A stretch of 64,000 nt of DNA, taken from Tardibacter chloracetimidivorans (lineage in GTDB: Bacteria; Pseudomonadota; Alphaproteobacteria; Sphingomonadales; Sphingomonadaceae). The notes below the pieces were generated by a model that was not told the DNA's origin, did not search any database, and saw only the letters and a program-made list of their open reading frames with translations. Of the stretch, positions 15,352 through 22,196 are shown piece after piece (positions within the stretch are counted from its first letter, which is position 1; each line of letters starts with the position of its first letter). The DNA lies in assembly GCF_001890385.1 (NCBI RefSeq), contig NZ_CP018221.1, positions 731,501-795,500 of the forward strand, in the 5' to 3' direction. A program made the translations under genes and the position numbers.

Positions 15352-16146
15352 TTAGGCGGCAGGCGGCTCCCAAAGGATCGGCCTGCGGGCCTTACTGTCC
15401 CAATCAGTGTGGTGAAGGATGCGGGCCAGGCGGGCGTTGAGCAGCGCCAGGTCCTCAGGTGTCCGGCCGAGCCACTTGGACTTCGACGGGTCTTTGTCCT
15501 TGGCGTAGGCGGCGCGGTAAGCCTGGAGGACATTCTCCCAGGGATCACCGGCTTGCATCAGGACCTTTTCGGCTGACTTGGGGCCGATGCCTGGGCAGCC
15601 TGCATAGCCGTCCGTGCTGTCGCCCATGAGCGTCTGGTAGAGCCAGAACTCCTCGGCGCTTTCGGGCGTCGTTTCGACCAGCTTGTCCTGCCGCCATATC
15701 TTGACGTTCGGAAGTGTCTGCATGTCCTTATCTTCGGACACGATGACCCGGTCGACCGGCGACTGGCGGGTGGCAAGAATACCGATGTAGTCGTCGCCCT
15801 CAAGGCAATCCTCGGAGACTACGCGATACTTTCCGTCTGCCCTAAGGTGATCAATGATCGGCCAATAGCAGAGGGGTTTTCGGACGCTCTTTCGGTTTGC
15901 CTTGTAGTCCTCCCAGACTTCTTTTCGGAAGTTGTTGGGACCGGAGAAGACCAGCACGGCCTCTTCGCCCTTCAGGCGCTTGATGTGCCCTTGGACCTGC
16001 CGCTCGAAGGTATCCAGCGCCTCGTCGAAGGCACTGTTGAGGATGTGGACGGAAGCCCCAGCCTCGTTGGTGAACACCGCCTCGCGCTCCACGGCCGAAC
16101 AGGCCTGAAAGAGCGTGAAGTCGGCGTCGATCAGTAGCTGCGTCAC
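15352..16146 (-). CDS. 5'-3' exonuclease, T7 gp6-like
   Basis: The 264-residue protein has the FEN/5'-nuclease layout: an N-terminal acidic strand (LLIDADFTLFQA), a second acidic cluster (SEDCLEGDDYIG) and a third (SEDKDMQTL). A helix-hairpin-helix follows (GDSTDGYAGCPGIGPKSAEK). T7 gp6 removes RNA primers and degrades host DNA during replication and recombination. The start is GTG at 16146, overlapping the previous TGA as GTGA. Residues upstream in the same frame are not exonuclease-like. The length is slightly below T7's 300. Confidence 0.85.
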   Translation of the reverse strand: MTQLLIDADFTLFQACSAVEREAVFTNEAGASVHILNSAFDEALDTFERQVQGHIKRLKGEEAVLVFSGPNNFRKEVWEDYKANRKSVRKPLCYWPIIDHLRADGKYRVVSEDCLEGDDYIGILATRQSPVDRVIVSEDKDMQTLPNVKIWRQDKLVETTPESAEEFWLYQTLMGDSTDGYAGCPGIGPKSAEKVLMQAGDPWENVLQAYRAAYAKDKDPSKSKWLGRTPEDLALLNARLARILHHTDWDSKARRPILWEPPAA

Positions 16147-16349
16147 GGGTAGCGGTTGTCCCCGTGGACGAACACCCAGCGGACGGCCGCAATAGCCTTG
16201 CCGAGAACGTCGACCAGGAACGCAACGAACCACATGATGCCCAAGGCCAGCAAGCCGCAGACGAGGAGGACCAGGCCGAGGAGCGGGCCGGAGAAAGCGA
16301 CGATCAGGACGACCAGGAGGATGCAAGTGAGAATGGTGAGGATGCTCAT
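16143..16349 (-). CDS. Small membrane protein coupled to the exonuclease gene
   Basis: The 68-residue protein MSILTILTCILLVVLIVAFS... has two strongly hydrophobic spans (about 3-22 and 24-45) and a short polar tail (RWVFVHGDNRYP). Its ATG overlaps the stop of the previous gene, and its TGA overlaps the exonuclease GTG. It could be part of the lysis or superinfection apparatus. No family recognised. Confidence 0.6.
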   Translation of the reverse strand: MSILTILTCILLVVLIVAFSGPLLGLVLLVCGLLALGIMWFVAFLVDVLGKAIAAVRWVFVHGDNRYP

Positions 16350-16537
16350 GATTTCTTCTCGATCTCGATAGAGAAAATCTGATTGATGGACGCCCAGCCC
16401 TCCTCCAGCGCCCGCTGTTCCACGGCAAAGGCTCGGGCCTCGGCCAGGGTGGCGAAAGGCTTTCGGCCTCTCTGGTAGCGGACTTCGTAGGAGGAGGTTG
16501 CGCCGGGCGGGGGCTTCCAGGGTTCTCGGAGGAACAT
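16346..16537 (-). CDS. Small hypothetical phage protein
   Basis: The 63-residue protein contains SSYEVRYQRGRKPFATLAEA and a following helix, resembling the small RKPF-ATLAEA domains seen in phage hypotheticals. It overlaps neighbours at both ends (ATGA downstream). Function unknown. Confidence 0.55.
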   Translation of the reverse strand: MFLREPWKPPPGATSSYEVRYQRGRKPFATLAEARAFAVEQRALEEGWASINQIFSIEIEKKS

Positions 16538-16905
16538 TAGGCCTCCACCAGCTCCGGGCTGTCCTTGGGGATGCGCCGGGTCGAGACGATCTCACCGTCC
16601 TCTTCGATCACTTCGAAGACGTCCCATTTGTCCCGTCCGTACCTGGTCGCAGCGCCGCTGGCCGCTGGGTAGGCATCACCGGCATTGAAATAGCGCCGCC
16701 GCTGCTCCGGGACCTGGACGAGGTCTTCGCTGCTCTCGTCGAGCCCGCTGTAGGAACTGCCAGAGAGGAGGAATGTGTCGGGGTACTCGTTCCCATCGTA
16801 CCCAGTGACCAGGGCGACCACCGGGAACTTTCCAGCCGCGTCCGTAGCAACAATGCGGGCTTTGCGTCCGTCGCGGGTGCGGACGGGTTTATTGAAGTCG
16901 ATCAT
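16537..16905 (-). CDS. Hypothetical phage protein with KPVRTRDG beta domain
   Basis: The 122-residue protein starts MIDFNKPVRTRDGRKARIVA with a strong AAAGGAG eight bases upstream. An in-frame ATG eight codons earlier overlaps the previous gene. The KPVRTRDGRKARIVATD segment recurs in phage hypotheticals and reads as a small beta-barrel. The C-terminus (WDVFEVIEEDGEIVSTRRIP) is another beta hairpin. Function unknown. Confidence 0.6.
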   Translation of the reverse strand: MIDFNKPVRTRDGRKARIVATDAAGKFPVVALVTGYDGNEYPDTFLLSGSSYSGLDESSEDLVQVPEQRRRYFNAGDAYPAASGAATRYGRDKWDVFEVIEEDGEIVSTRRIPKDSPELVEA

Positions 16906-17225
16906 TCGTTTGGCTCCTTTGCGGGGCATGGGTTCTTGTTCGCGGCGCGGAGCCGCTCCTGGTCAGCCATTCGGACCTTGCGATCCGCTGCGATGGTCTT
17001 GGCCAGCGTGAAGATGTCTGAGGTTGCCGGGCGCGGGTAAGTCGGCTCCGGGACCTGTTCGATCTCACAGTCCACGGGGACGGCGACCTTTGCGGTGACC
17101 GTCTCGGCGGGAGGTGACGGGAGGTTGACTTTGGGTGGCGCTGTGCAAGCCCCCAGGATCGTCAGGGCGATGATCAGGAGGGAGAGGACCGCCAGGATGG
17201 CGACGTCCTGCCAGGAGGTGTTCAT
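16902..17225 (-). CDS. Probable outer-membrane spanin lipoprotein (Rz1-like)
   Basis: The 107-residue protein starts MNTSWQDVAILAVLSLLIIA and ends its hydrophobic stretch with LGAC, a lipobox, so it is probably a lipoprotein cleaved before Cys25. The mature part is Pro-rich (APPKVNLPSPP) and then helical (LAKTIAADRKVRMADQERLR). With the Rz-like protein 450 bases upstream it would form the two-component spanin that fuses inner and outer membranes in lysis. It is longer than classical Rz1 and is not embedded in the Rz gene. Confidence 0.6.
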   Translation of the reverse strand: MNTSWQDVAILAVLSLLIIALTILGACTAPPKVNLPSPPAETVTAKVAVPVDCEIEQVPEPTYPRPATSDIFTLAKTIAADRKVRMADQERLRAANKNPCPAKEPNE

Positions 17226-17530
17226 TACTCGACCTCCAGGACTATCTTCGCGGGGAGCAGGTCGCCACGATGGGCCATTGCTTTCCACTTTTTAGCCGAC
17301 CGCCAGCCTATGAGCTTGGCCTCGGAAAGCTCCGTGGTGAGCCCGCCTCCCTCCTTTTCATAGGGGCGGCTTCCGTAGGTGGCGATGTGTAGGCCGTAGG
17401 ATTCTTCTGCCCGAACCTGCCGTCGTTCAGGGGGGAGATGCTCCAGCCAGCTGTACTGATCGTACTTCGTCCTGTAGCTCTCGACGGTCTCGTGCGGCTT
17501 GTAGCGAAAGACGTACCGTTGAACGCTCAT
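17225..17530 (-). CDS. Hypothetical phage protein inside the lysis block
   Basis: The 101-residue protein MSVQRYVFRYKPHETVESYR... is soluble, with many aromatic and charged residues and no signal peptide. It lies between the two spanin candidates and overlaps its neighbours by a few bases. Function unknown. Confidence 0.55.
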   Translation of the reverse strand: MSVQRYVFRYKPHETVESYRTKYDQYSWLEHLPPERRQVRAEESYGLHIATYGSRPYEKEGGGLTTELSEAKLIGWRSAKKWKAMAHRGDLLPAKIVLEVE

Positions 17531-17679
17531 TGGTCGTCCTCCCCCAGAGCTTCCATGGCCCAGTCGTAGCCGTCCCAGTTGTCCACACCTCCAGCTTCTA
17601 GGGCGAGGAGCTTTTCTTCGGAGCGGCGCAGACGCTCATATTCCCGGCGTTCGACTTGGACTATTTCGGGCTTCATCAT
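17527..17679 (-). CDS. 50-residue phage protein
   Basis: An ATG at 17679 opens MMKPEIVQVERREYERLRRS... and ends ...ALGEDDQ at 17527. The start overlaps the end of the Rz-like gene (ATGATGA) and the stop overlaps the next ATG. A highly charged helix with YERLRRSEEKLLALEAG suggests a coiled coil. Tight coupling on both sides supports a real gene. Confidence 0.55.
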   Translation of the reverse strand: MMKPEIVQVERREYERLRRSEEKLLALEAGGVDNWDGYDWAMEALGEDDQ

Positions 17680-18083
17680 TCCATCAGCTCCTTCTCAAGC
17701 AGCTCACGGGCCGCACGGCACTGATCGACCTCATCGCCCTGAGGCACCTTGAGAGCGATCAGCCTGTCCGCCTGGGCGGTGAGTGACTTTGCGCGGCCAT
17801 CAGCGGCCGAGAGGTTGGCGGTGTAGGCCTGGCGATCCTGCCAGCGGGCCTTGAGGATCATGTCGAGGCCGGTCGTCTGCTGTCGGATCACAGCGTCCTT
17901 TTGGGCCAGTGCGGTCGCCTGGACGTTCAGCTGCTGCTGCATCGTCGTCATTTCCCGGTCGCGGGAGACGATGCGGTCATTGGCGGCCGTGAGGCGGGCG
18001 GACTGGACCCATGCAAAGACGCTGGCGGCCGTGGCGATCACAGCGAGCCCAGCGCCGATCTTAGGCGTCAGGAATGAGATCAT
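17676..18083 (-). CDS. Inner-membrane spanin (Rz-like)
   Basis: The 135-residue protein has an N-terminal transmembrane segment (GAGLAVIATAASVFAWVQSA) and then a long coiled coil (about 30-110) rich in Gln, Ala and charged residues, ending CRAARELLEKELME. This is the i-spanin layout: membrane anchor plus periplasmic helix that meets the o-spanin lipoprotein. Its position after the holin candidate supports the call. Confidence 0.65.
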   Translation of the reverse strand: MISFLTPKIGAGLAVIATAASVFAWVQSARLTAANDRIVSRDREMTTMQQQLNVQATALAQKDAVIRQQTTGLDMILKARWQDRQAYTANLSAADGRAKSLTAQADRLIALKVPQGDEVDQCRAARELLEKELME

Positions 18084-18105
18084 ATCGGGTATCCTTCTTG
18101 GAGGA

Positions 18106-18333
18106 TTAGGAAACGGGCTGGATCGTCACAGGAACCACCCGGAAACAGGGCGCGTCCCACTCGCTGAAGGGGATATTTTTCCGATTGAATACTTGTGCCT
18201 GGTTTATGTCCTTGGTCCAGCGCCCGCGTTTACCTGGAGAGACGTATTCCCCGTGCAACCGCCGCATCCATGTGGGACACTCGGCGGCCGTGGCATCGAC
18301 GCGGATGACTACAGGGACGTAATCAATCTTCAT
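18106..18333 (-). CDS. Small hypothetical phage protein
   Basis: The 75-residue protein starts MKIDYVPVVIRVDATAAECP and has beta-type strands (YVPVVIRVD, CFRVVPVTIQPV). Its start overlaps the holin candidate by 11 bases. No family recognised. Confidence 0.5.
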   Translation of the reverse strand: MKIDYVPVVIRVDATAAECPTWMRRLHGEYVSPGKRGRWTKDINQAQVFNRKNIPFSEWDAPCFRVVPVTIQPVS

Positions 18334-18577
18334 CGGGCTCGCTCTTCCGGGTGATCCACACGCCAATTCCACCGGCCGTGAGGATGAGCCCCATGCCTGT
18401 GCCGAAGTCCGTGTGGTTGAACGCCTGCCCCTGCCCGACCACGGACCATGCCGAGAGACAGAGGAACTGAAGGGCCGCGAGGCACCAATAGACCCTGGAC
18501 GGGGCGTAGGTTTCCCCGTCCTTTGTGGTCAGAAGGTGCTTGATGGCCCCGGCGAATCTGCGGAGCCAGGGAAGCAT
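18323..18577 (-). CDS. Holin candidate
   Basis: The 84-residue protein has a polar N-terminus (LLTTKDGETYAPSRVYW), a first span (CLAALQFLCLSAWSVVG), a short loop and a second span (GTGMGLILTAGGIGVWI), ending KSEPDED. Size, two spans and a charged end fit a class II holin. The TTKDGETY-RV lead is known from small phage holin-like proteins. It sits just upstream of the spanin genes, while the endolysin is 8 kb away. Confidence 0.6.
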   Translation of the reverse strand: MLPWLRRFAGAIKHLLTTKDGETYAPSRVYWCLAALQFLCLSAWSVVGQGQAFNHTDFGTGMGLILTAGGIGVWITRKSEPDED

Positions 18578-19218
18578 CAGATGCCCGCGATTTCCGCCAG
18601 CTTGTTGGTGATCGCCGGGAGGTCGACCGAGAGCGACGGGTAGCCGTTCTCATCGGTCTCCACGACAATTCCCAGCTCGCCGAGCAGCTCCCGTGCCTGG
18701 CCCACGTAGCGGGAGGCCTGGAGGATGATCGCCGTGTTCTCGTCGTGCAGGCGGGTGAGGCCGTTGAGAGCGCCGCGCTGGCGTTCGGCCTTGTCGGATA
18801 CGCGGCGGACCTCCTCCTTGAGGGCAGCGATCTGGGCGTGAGCATCGGCAACGATTTCGGTCGCCGTGTCGTTGATCAGCTTGGCGACTTCCCGCCATCC
18901 CGTCGCTTCCAGCTTCAGCTCCTCACGTTCCCGCATGAACTCGGCGATTGCCTGGTCCTCTGGGCTCTCCGGGACGGTGTTCTCGTCGTCTTCACGGGCG
19001 GTTGCTTCGAGCAGCGCGGGCGTGGGGCCACCGATCAGGACGTTGCGCTCAGGGGCGGAGAGGTACGGGAAGGCCTCTTCAAGCGAAGCGCCCTCAAGCC
19101 AGCTCAGGAAGTCGGCGGTGTCGACCGTGATCCGGTAGGTACCGTTTACACGGCACGGAACCGCAATGGTGGTCTCGTCGGCGAACTCAATTTTCTGGGC
19201 AACTGGAATAGTATTCAT
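18577..19218 (-). CDS. Phage protein with YLSAxER motif and coiled coil
   Basis: The 213-residue protein starts MNTIPVAQKIEFADETTIAV. Residues about 20-70 carry ADFLSWLEGASLEEAFPYLSAPERNVLIGG, a motif common to many phage proteins of unknown role. Residues about 100-165 form a long coiled coil (EFMREREELKLEATGWREVA, AALKEEVRRVSDKAERQR). The ATG overlaps the previous stop as TAATG. Function unknown. A structural or regulatory role is possible. Confidence 0.6.
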   Translation of the reverse strand: MNTIPVAQKIEFADETTIAVPCRVNGTYRITVDTADFLSWLEGASLEEAFPYLSAPERNVLIGGPTPALLEATAREDDENTVPESPEDQAIAEFMREREELKLEATGWREVAKLINDTATEIVADAHAQIAALKEEVRRVSDKAERQRGALNGLTRLHDENTAIILQASRYVGQARELLGELGIVVETDENGYPSLSVDLPAITNKLAEIAGI

Positions 19219-19406
19219 TATGCGTTCTCCAGCATAAGGAGGCCGGTGGAGGTTATTCTCCAGACTCGGCCCCATGAGTGCCTGTCGTCGCGGACTGTTA
19301 TCAATCCGAGGCAAGCAGCCACTGCGATTTCATCTGTGTGTTTTCGTGAGAAGTCGGATCGGGTCGTGAAGGGTGACTTCCAGGCTCTTTCGAGGACTGG
19401 AAGCAC
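19218..19406 (-). CDS. Small winged-helix-like protein downstream of the polymerase
   Basis: A GTG at 19406, five bases after the polymerase stop, gives about 62 residues (VLPVLERAWKSPFTTRSDFS..., EIAVAACLGLITVRD, WGRVWRITSTGLLMLEN). Helix-helix-strand order and a GLLML ending fit a winged helix. Start choice is uncertain because no good ribosome site is seen. Confidence 0.45.
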   Translation of the reverse strand: MLPVLERAWKSPFTTRSDFSRKHTDEIAVAACLGLITVRDDRHSWGRVWRITSTGLLMLENA

Positions 19407-19410
19407 CTGA

Positions 19411-21354
19411 TCAGTGGCAAGTGGCCCAGTTAAGGCCGACCTTGACCTCTCCGTCTGTGGGGCATCGCCAGGATGGGAAGGGATTCCCGGCCCGACGTGC
19501 AGTTTCGATAAGGATAGCACTCACTTTGTCCTCAAGGCCTTCGCGGACGGCGACCTGCAATTCGTCGTGAATCCAGCCCAGGAACACGAAGTCCCCGTTC
19601 CAGCCGTGCTTGAGCCCGGCCGCGATGAGAGCGTCCTCGGCGTCGGCGATCCATTGTTTACAAATAACGGCACCGGCCGACTGAAGCAGCGAATTGAGCG
19701 CCGCATGTTCTGATCGGACGGGTATCTTCCGGCCGTCCAGGCCCTTCAGCCATCCCTTCTTAGCTGCGGATTTCACAGCCGCGATGAGCTTGGCGAGCGC
19801 CGGGAACTTCTTCAGGAACCGGGCGCGGAGCTGTGCCCCTGCCTTTGCTCCCTTACCGATGATCGAACCGAGCTTTGCGTCTCCGGCACCGTAGAGGAAG
19901 GCGTAGATGAAGGTCTTCGCTACGTTCCGGTATTTCTTATGCTCCGGGTGGGCCGCTTCGTCGCGGACAGTGTCGTCCGGCAGGCCAAACAGCGCCTTGG
20001 CGTTCTCCCAGTGGATGTCCCCTTCGAGAACCACCTTGATGTACGCGCCGCCGTCGAAGGCGGCCATGAAGGAGCCAAGACAGCGAAGCTCTAGGCCGGA
20101 CTGGTCAGCGCCGAGCTGTTTCCAGCCAGGGAGGACAGTGAAAAGCGCTCGACACTCCCACCCGAACTCAACACCCACTGAGGGAACTTGCGCCTTGTTG
20201 GGATCGTAATGGGTCGCTCGGCCTGTGACCGCGCCGTTGGTGTTGTAGCGTCCATGGATTTTCCCTTCTTTGGTGACAAGGCGCAACCAGGCTTTGTTGC
20301 CTTCGCCGAGCTGGCCGATGCGCTTCTGAATGAGGAAGAACCGGGCCAACTGCTTGGCCTCGGGGAACTTGAGCTTCGAGAGGACCTCGTCGTCCACCTT
20401 CGGCTTGCCGCTGTCGGTGAACTCACTGGGCTCCCATCCGTATTTGGCCTTCAGCCGGTCGGCGATATGGTCCCGAGAAGACGGGTTGAACTCAAAGGTC
20501 TCAAAGCGCTCGACCGGAACGCCCCTCTTGTATCCCTTGGTCTTGTTGTCGCGCTTCGGGATGAAGTCGTCGAGCTGTACCGTCCAGGGCGGGAAGAGCG
20601 AGCGGAGCGATTGGCTGAGGCTTTCCCGCTCGGCACAGAGGTTAGCGTAAAGCTCCTCAGCGGCCTTCCGGTCGAAGGGCCAGCCATTGCGCTCGATCTG
20701 ACTGCAAAGGCGCTGGACGCGCATCTCCAGCTTCATGGCCTGTTCGCTGAAGCCCTGGTCGACGAGGTACCGATAGAGCGCCAGGTTGAGCCTGCCGTCC
20801 TGGATCATGTACTCGTGCATCCGGGGGTTCCATTCGGCCCACGGATCGAGGCCCTCGGCCTTCATCTCCTTGGCGTAGTCGCCCTTGCGTTCGGTACCGA
20901 GGCGGTAGCCCCAGGCCTCAAGGCTGTGGAGCCCGACGAACTGGCCGGGGAACTCCTTGGGCTTCTTGTACGGATAGGGACGATCCGGGTTCTGGAGTTC
21001 CCATTGCTCCAGCTTGGCCTTGTATGCCTTCCAGGCTTTCGCCAGTGGAAAGTCCGTGGCCTTGATGTCGCTGAAGACCAGCTTGGCCAGATTGACCGTG
21101 TCGATCAGCTTCTCAGCTGGCGGGACCGGGATGCCGTGGAGCTTCTCGATCACCGCGCAGTCATAGCCGATGATATTGTGGCCTATGAGCAGCTCGGCGT
21201 CCTGATAGAGCTTCAGGAACTTCCCGATCTCAGCGGGCTTGAAGTCCAGCACCTCTTCCGTGTCGATGTTGATGGCGACAGCGGAGTGGATGACCGAGAC
21301 GGCGTCCAGGAGGCCGTTCGTCTCAATGTCGAAAACGTAGCGGCCCCCAGTCAC
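19411..21354 (-). CDS. T7-like family A DNA polymerase with proofreading domain
   Basis: The 647-residue protein has 3'-5' exonuclease motifs at the N-terminus: YVFDIETNGLL (DxE), LIGHNIIGYDCAV and YMIQDGRLNLAL. The polymerase domain carries motif A GADQSGLELR (Asp417), motif B RNVAKTFIYAFLYG, and motif C WIHDELQV (Asp597). It is close to T7 gp5 in layout and slightly shorter (704 in T7). It replicates phage DNA with the gp4-like helicase-primase. The next gene upstream overlaps its ATG. Confidence 0.95.
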   Translation of the reverse strand: MTGGRYVFDIETNGLLDAVSVIHSAVAINIDTEEVLDFKPAEIGKFLKLYQDAELLIGHNIIGYDCAVIEKLHGIPVPPAEKLIDTVNLAKLVFSDIKATDFPLAKAWKAYKAKLEQWELQNPDRPYPYKKPKEFPGQFVGLHSLEAWGYRLGTERKGDYAKEMKAEGLDPWAEWNPRMHEYMIQDGRLNLALYRYLVDQGFSEQAMKLEMRVQRLCSQIERNGWPFDRKAAEELYANLCAERESLSQSLRSLFPPWTVQLDDFIPKRDNKTKGYKRGVPVERFETFEFNPSSRDHIADRLKAKYGWEPSEFTDSGKPKVDDEVLSKLKFPEAKQLARFFLIQKRIGQLGEGNKAWLRLVTKEGKIHGRYNTNGAVTGRATHYDPNKAQVPSVGVEFGWECRALFTVLPGWKQLGADQSGLELRCLGSFMAAFDGGAYIKVVLEGDIHWENAKALFGLPDDTVRDEAAHPEHKKYRNVAKTFIYAFLYGAGDAKLGSIIGKGAKAGAQLRARFLKKFPALAKLIAAVKSAAKKGWLKGLDGRKIPVRSEHAALNSLLQSAGAVICKQWIADAEDALIAAGLKHGWNGDFVFLGWIHDELQVAVREGLEDKVSAILIETARRAGNPFPSWRCPTDGEVKVGLNWATCH

Positions 21355-21557
21355 TGAACGATCCTCAGGGGCGGGAGCTGGGCTTGGAGGACTTTACGCT
21401 CCCTGCGGAGCTGCTGGAGGCCGAGAGCGGCCCCGAGGGTGGTGAACTTGCCAGCGTCGGCGTCTGCCTGCTGACGAAGGATGCTGTCAGTCTTGCCCCG
21501 TATCCGGGACATGATCGTCTGCACCTCCCAGTCTTGCATGGGCGGTGGGGTAGTCAT
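21351..21557 (-). CDS. Small protein coupled to the DNA polymerase gene
   Basis: The 68-residue protein MTTPPPMQDWEVQTIMSRIR... is mostly helical and basic (LGAALGLQQLRRERKVLQAQ). It ends within the polymerase start (ATGA overlap), so translation is probably coupled. No family recognised. Confidence 0.6.
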   Translation of the reverse strand: MTTPPPMQDWEVQTIMSRIRGKTDSILRQQADADAGKFTTLGAALGLQQLRRERKVLQAQLPPLRIVQ

Positions 21558-21608
21558 GGTATTTGTAGGTCCTTGTGCCTCTCGCTGGAGGCTAGTGGGT
21601 CTGTCCGG

Positions 21609-22184
21609 TTAGGGCTGAAGATCGTTTAGGCCGTCGATAAGGGCCGCGTAGGCCGCAGGCGCTGACGGGTCGACGAACTGCCAGCCTTGGTATTTCTCGG
21701 AAAGGCGCTGAAAGCGCTTCGAGCTCCGGTCGTACTGAGCGGCATCATCGCACCGAACGAGAGTAAAGGTCTCGTTGGCCTTATCGCGGACGTAAGCATC
21801 CGTTCGGAACACATTGATCCCGTCTGAAGCTATTTGGCAGATACCGAAATCAAAGCGGGGAAGAATGCTGTCCTGTCCAGAGCTGAGCGTTATGAGCTGA
21901 AAGTCGCTGTGCGGTCCTGCGATGTCAAAGACCCCGAGGACTTCTTCAGTGGCCCAGTTCTCGTACCCGCCCATTACTCCAATAAGAGCGGAGTCTGGGA
22001 CCAGTTTTCCGACCTTCTCGCGGACTTCTTCGAAAGATGAGCCAGCATTTGGGGCAAAGATGTCGATGTCCTTGACTGGACGGCCGTTGTCGAGGTCACG
22101 GAGGCATCCCCCAGCGAGGAGGGAGCCAGGGAATACGGCGCAGACGTGCGCCAGGGTGGCCGCGTAGGCGGCAGGGATTTCCAT
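21609..22184 (-). CDS. Nucleotidyltransferase-fold phage protein
   Basis: The 191-residue protein has the nucleotidyltransferase signature FPGSLLAGGCLRDLDNGRP and VKDIDIFAP: the GG..RD turn and the DxD metal pair, as in poly(A) polymerase/CCA-adding enzyme heads. It then runs through strands with DFGICQIASDG. Only the catalytic head is present, without an RNA-binding body. Phages carry such proteins with unknown substrates; tRNA, nucleotide or protein modification are options. It lies between primase-helicase and polymerase. Confidence 0.7.
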   Translation of the reverse strand: MEIPAAYAATLAHVCAVFPGSLLAGGCLRDLDNGRPVKDIDIFAPNAGSSFEEVREKVGKLVPDSALIGVMGGYENWATEEVLGVFDIAGPHSDFQLITLSSGQDSILPRFDFGICQIASDGINVFRTDAYVRDKANETFTLVRCDDAAQYDRSSKRFQRLSEKYQGWQFVDPSAPAAYAALIDGLNDLQP

Positions 22185-22196
22185 TTTGAATTGTTC

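Noticed and set aside
20188-21357. Very long open frame antisense to the DNA polymerase gene
   Set aside because: It is a shadow of the polymerase codons in GC-rich DNA; the polymerase on the other strand has all catalytic motifs.
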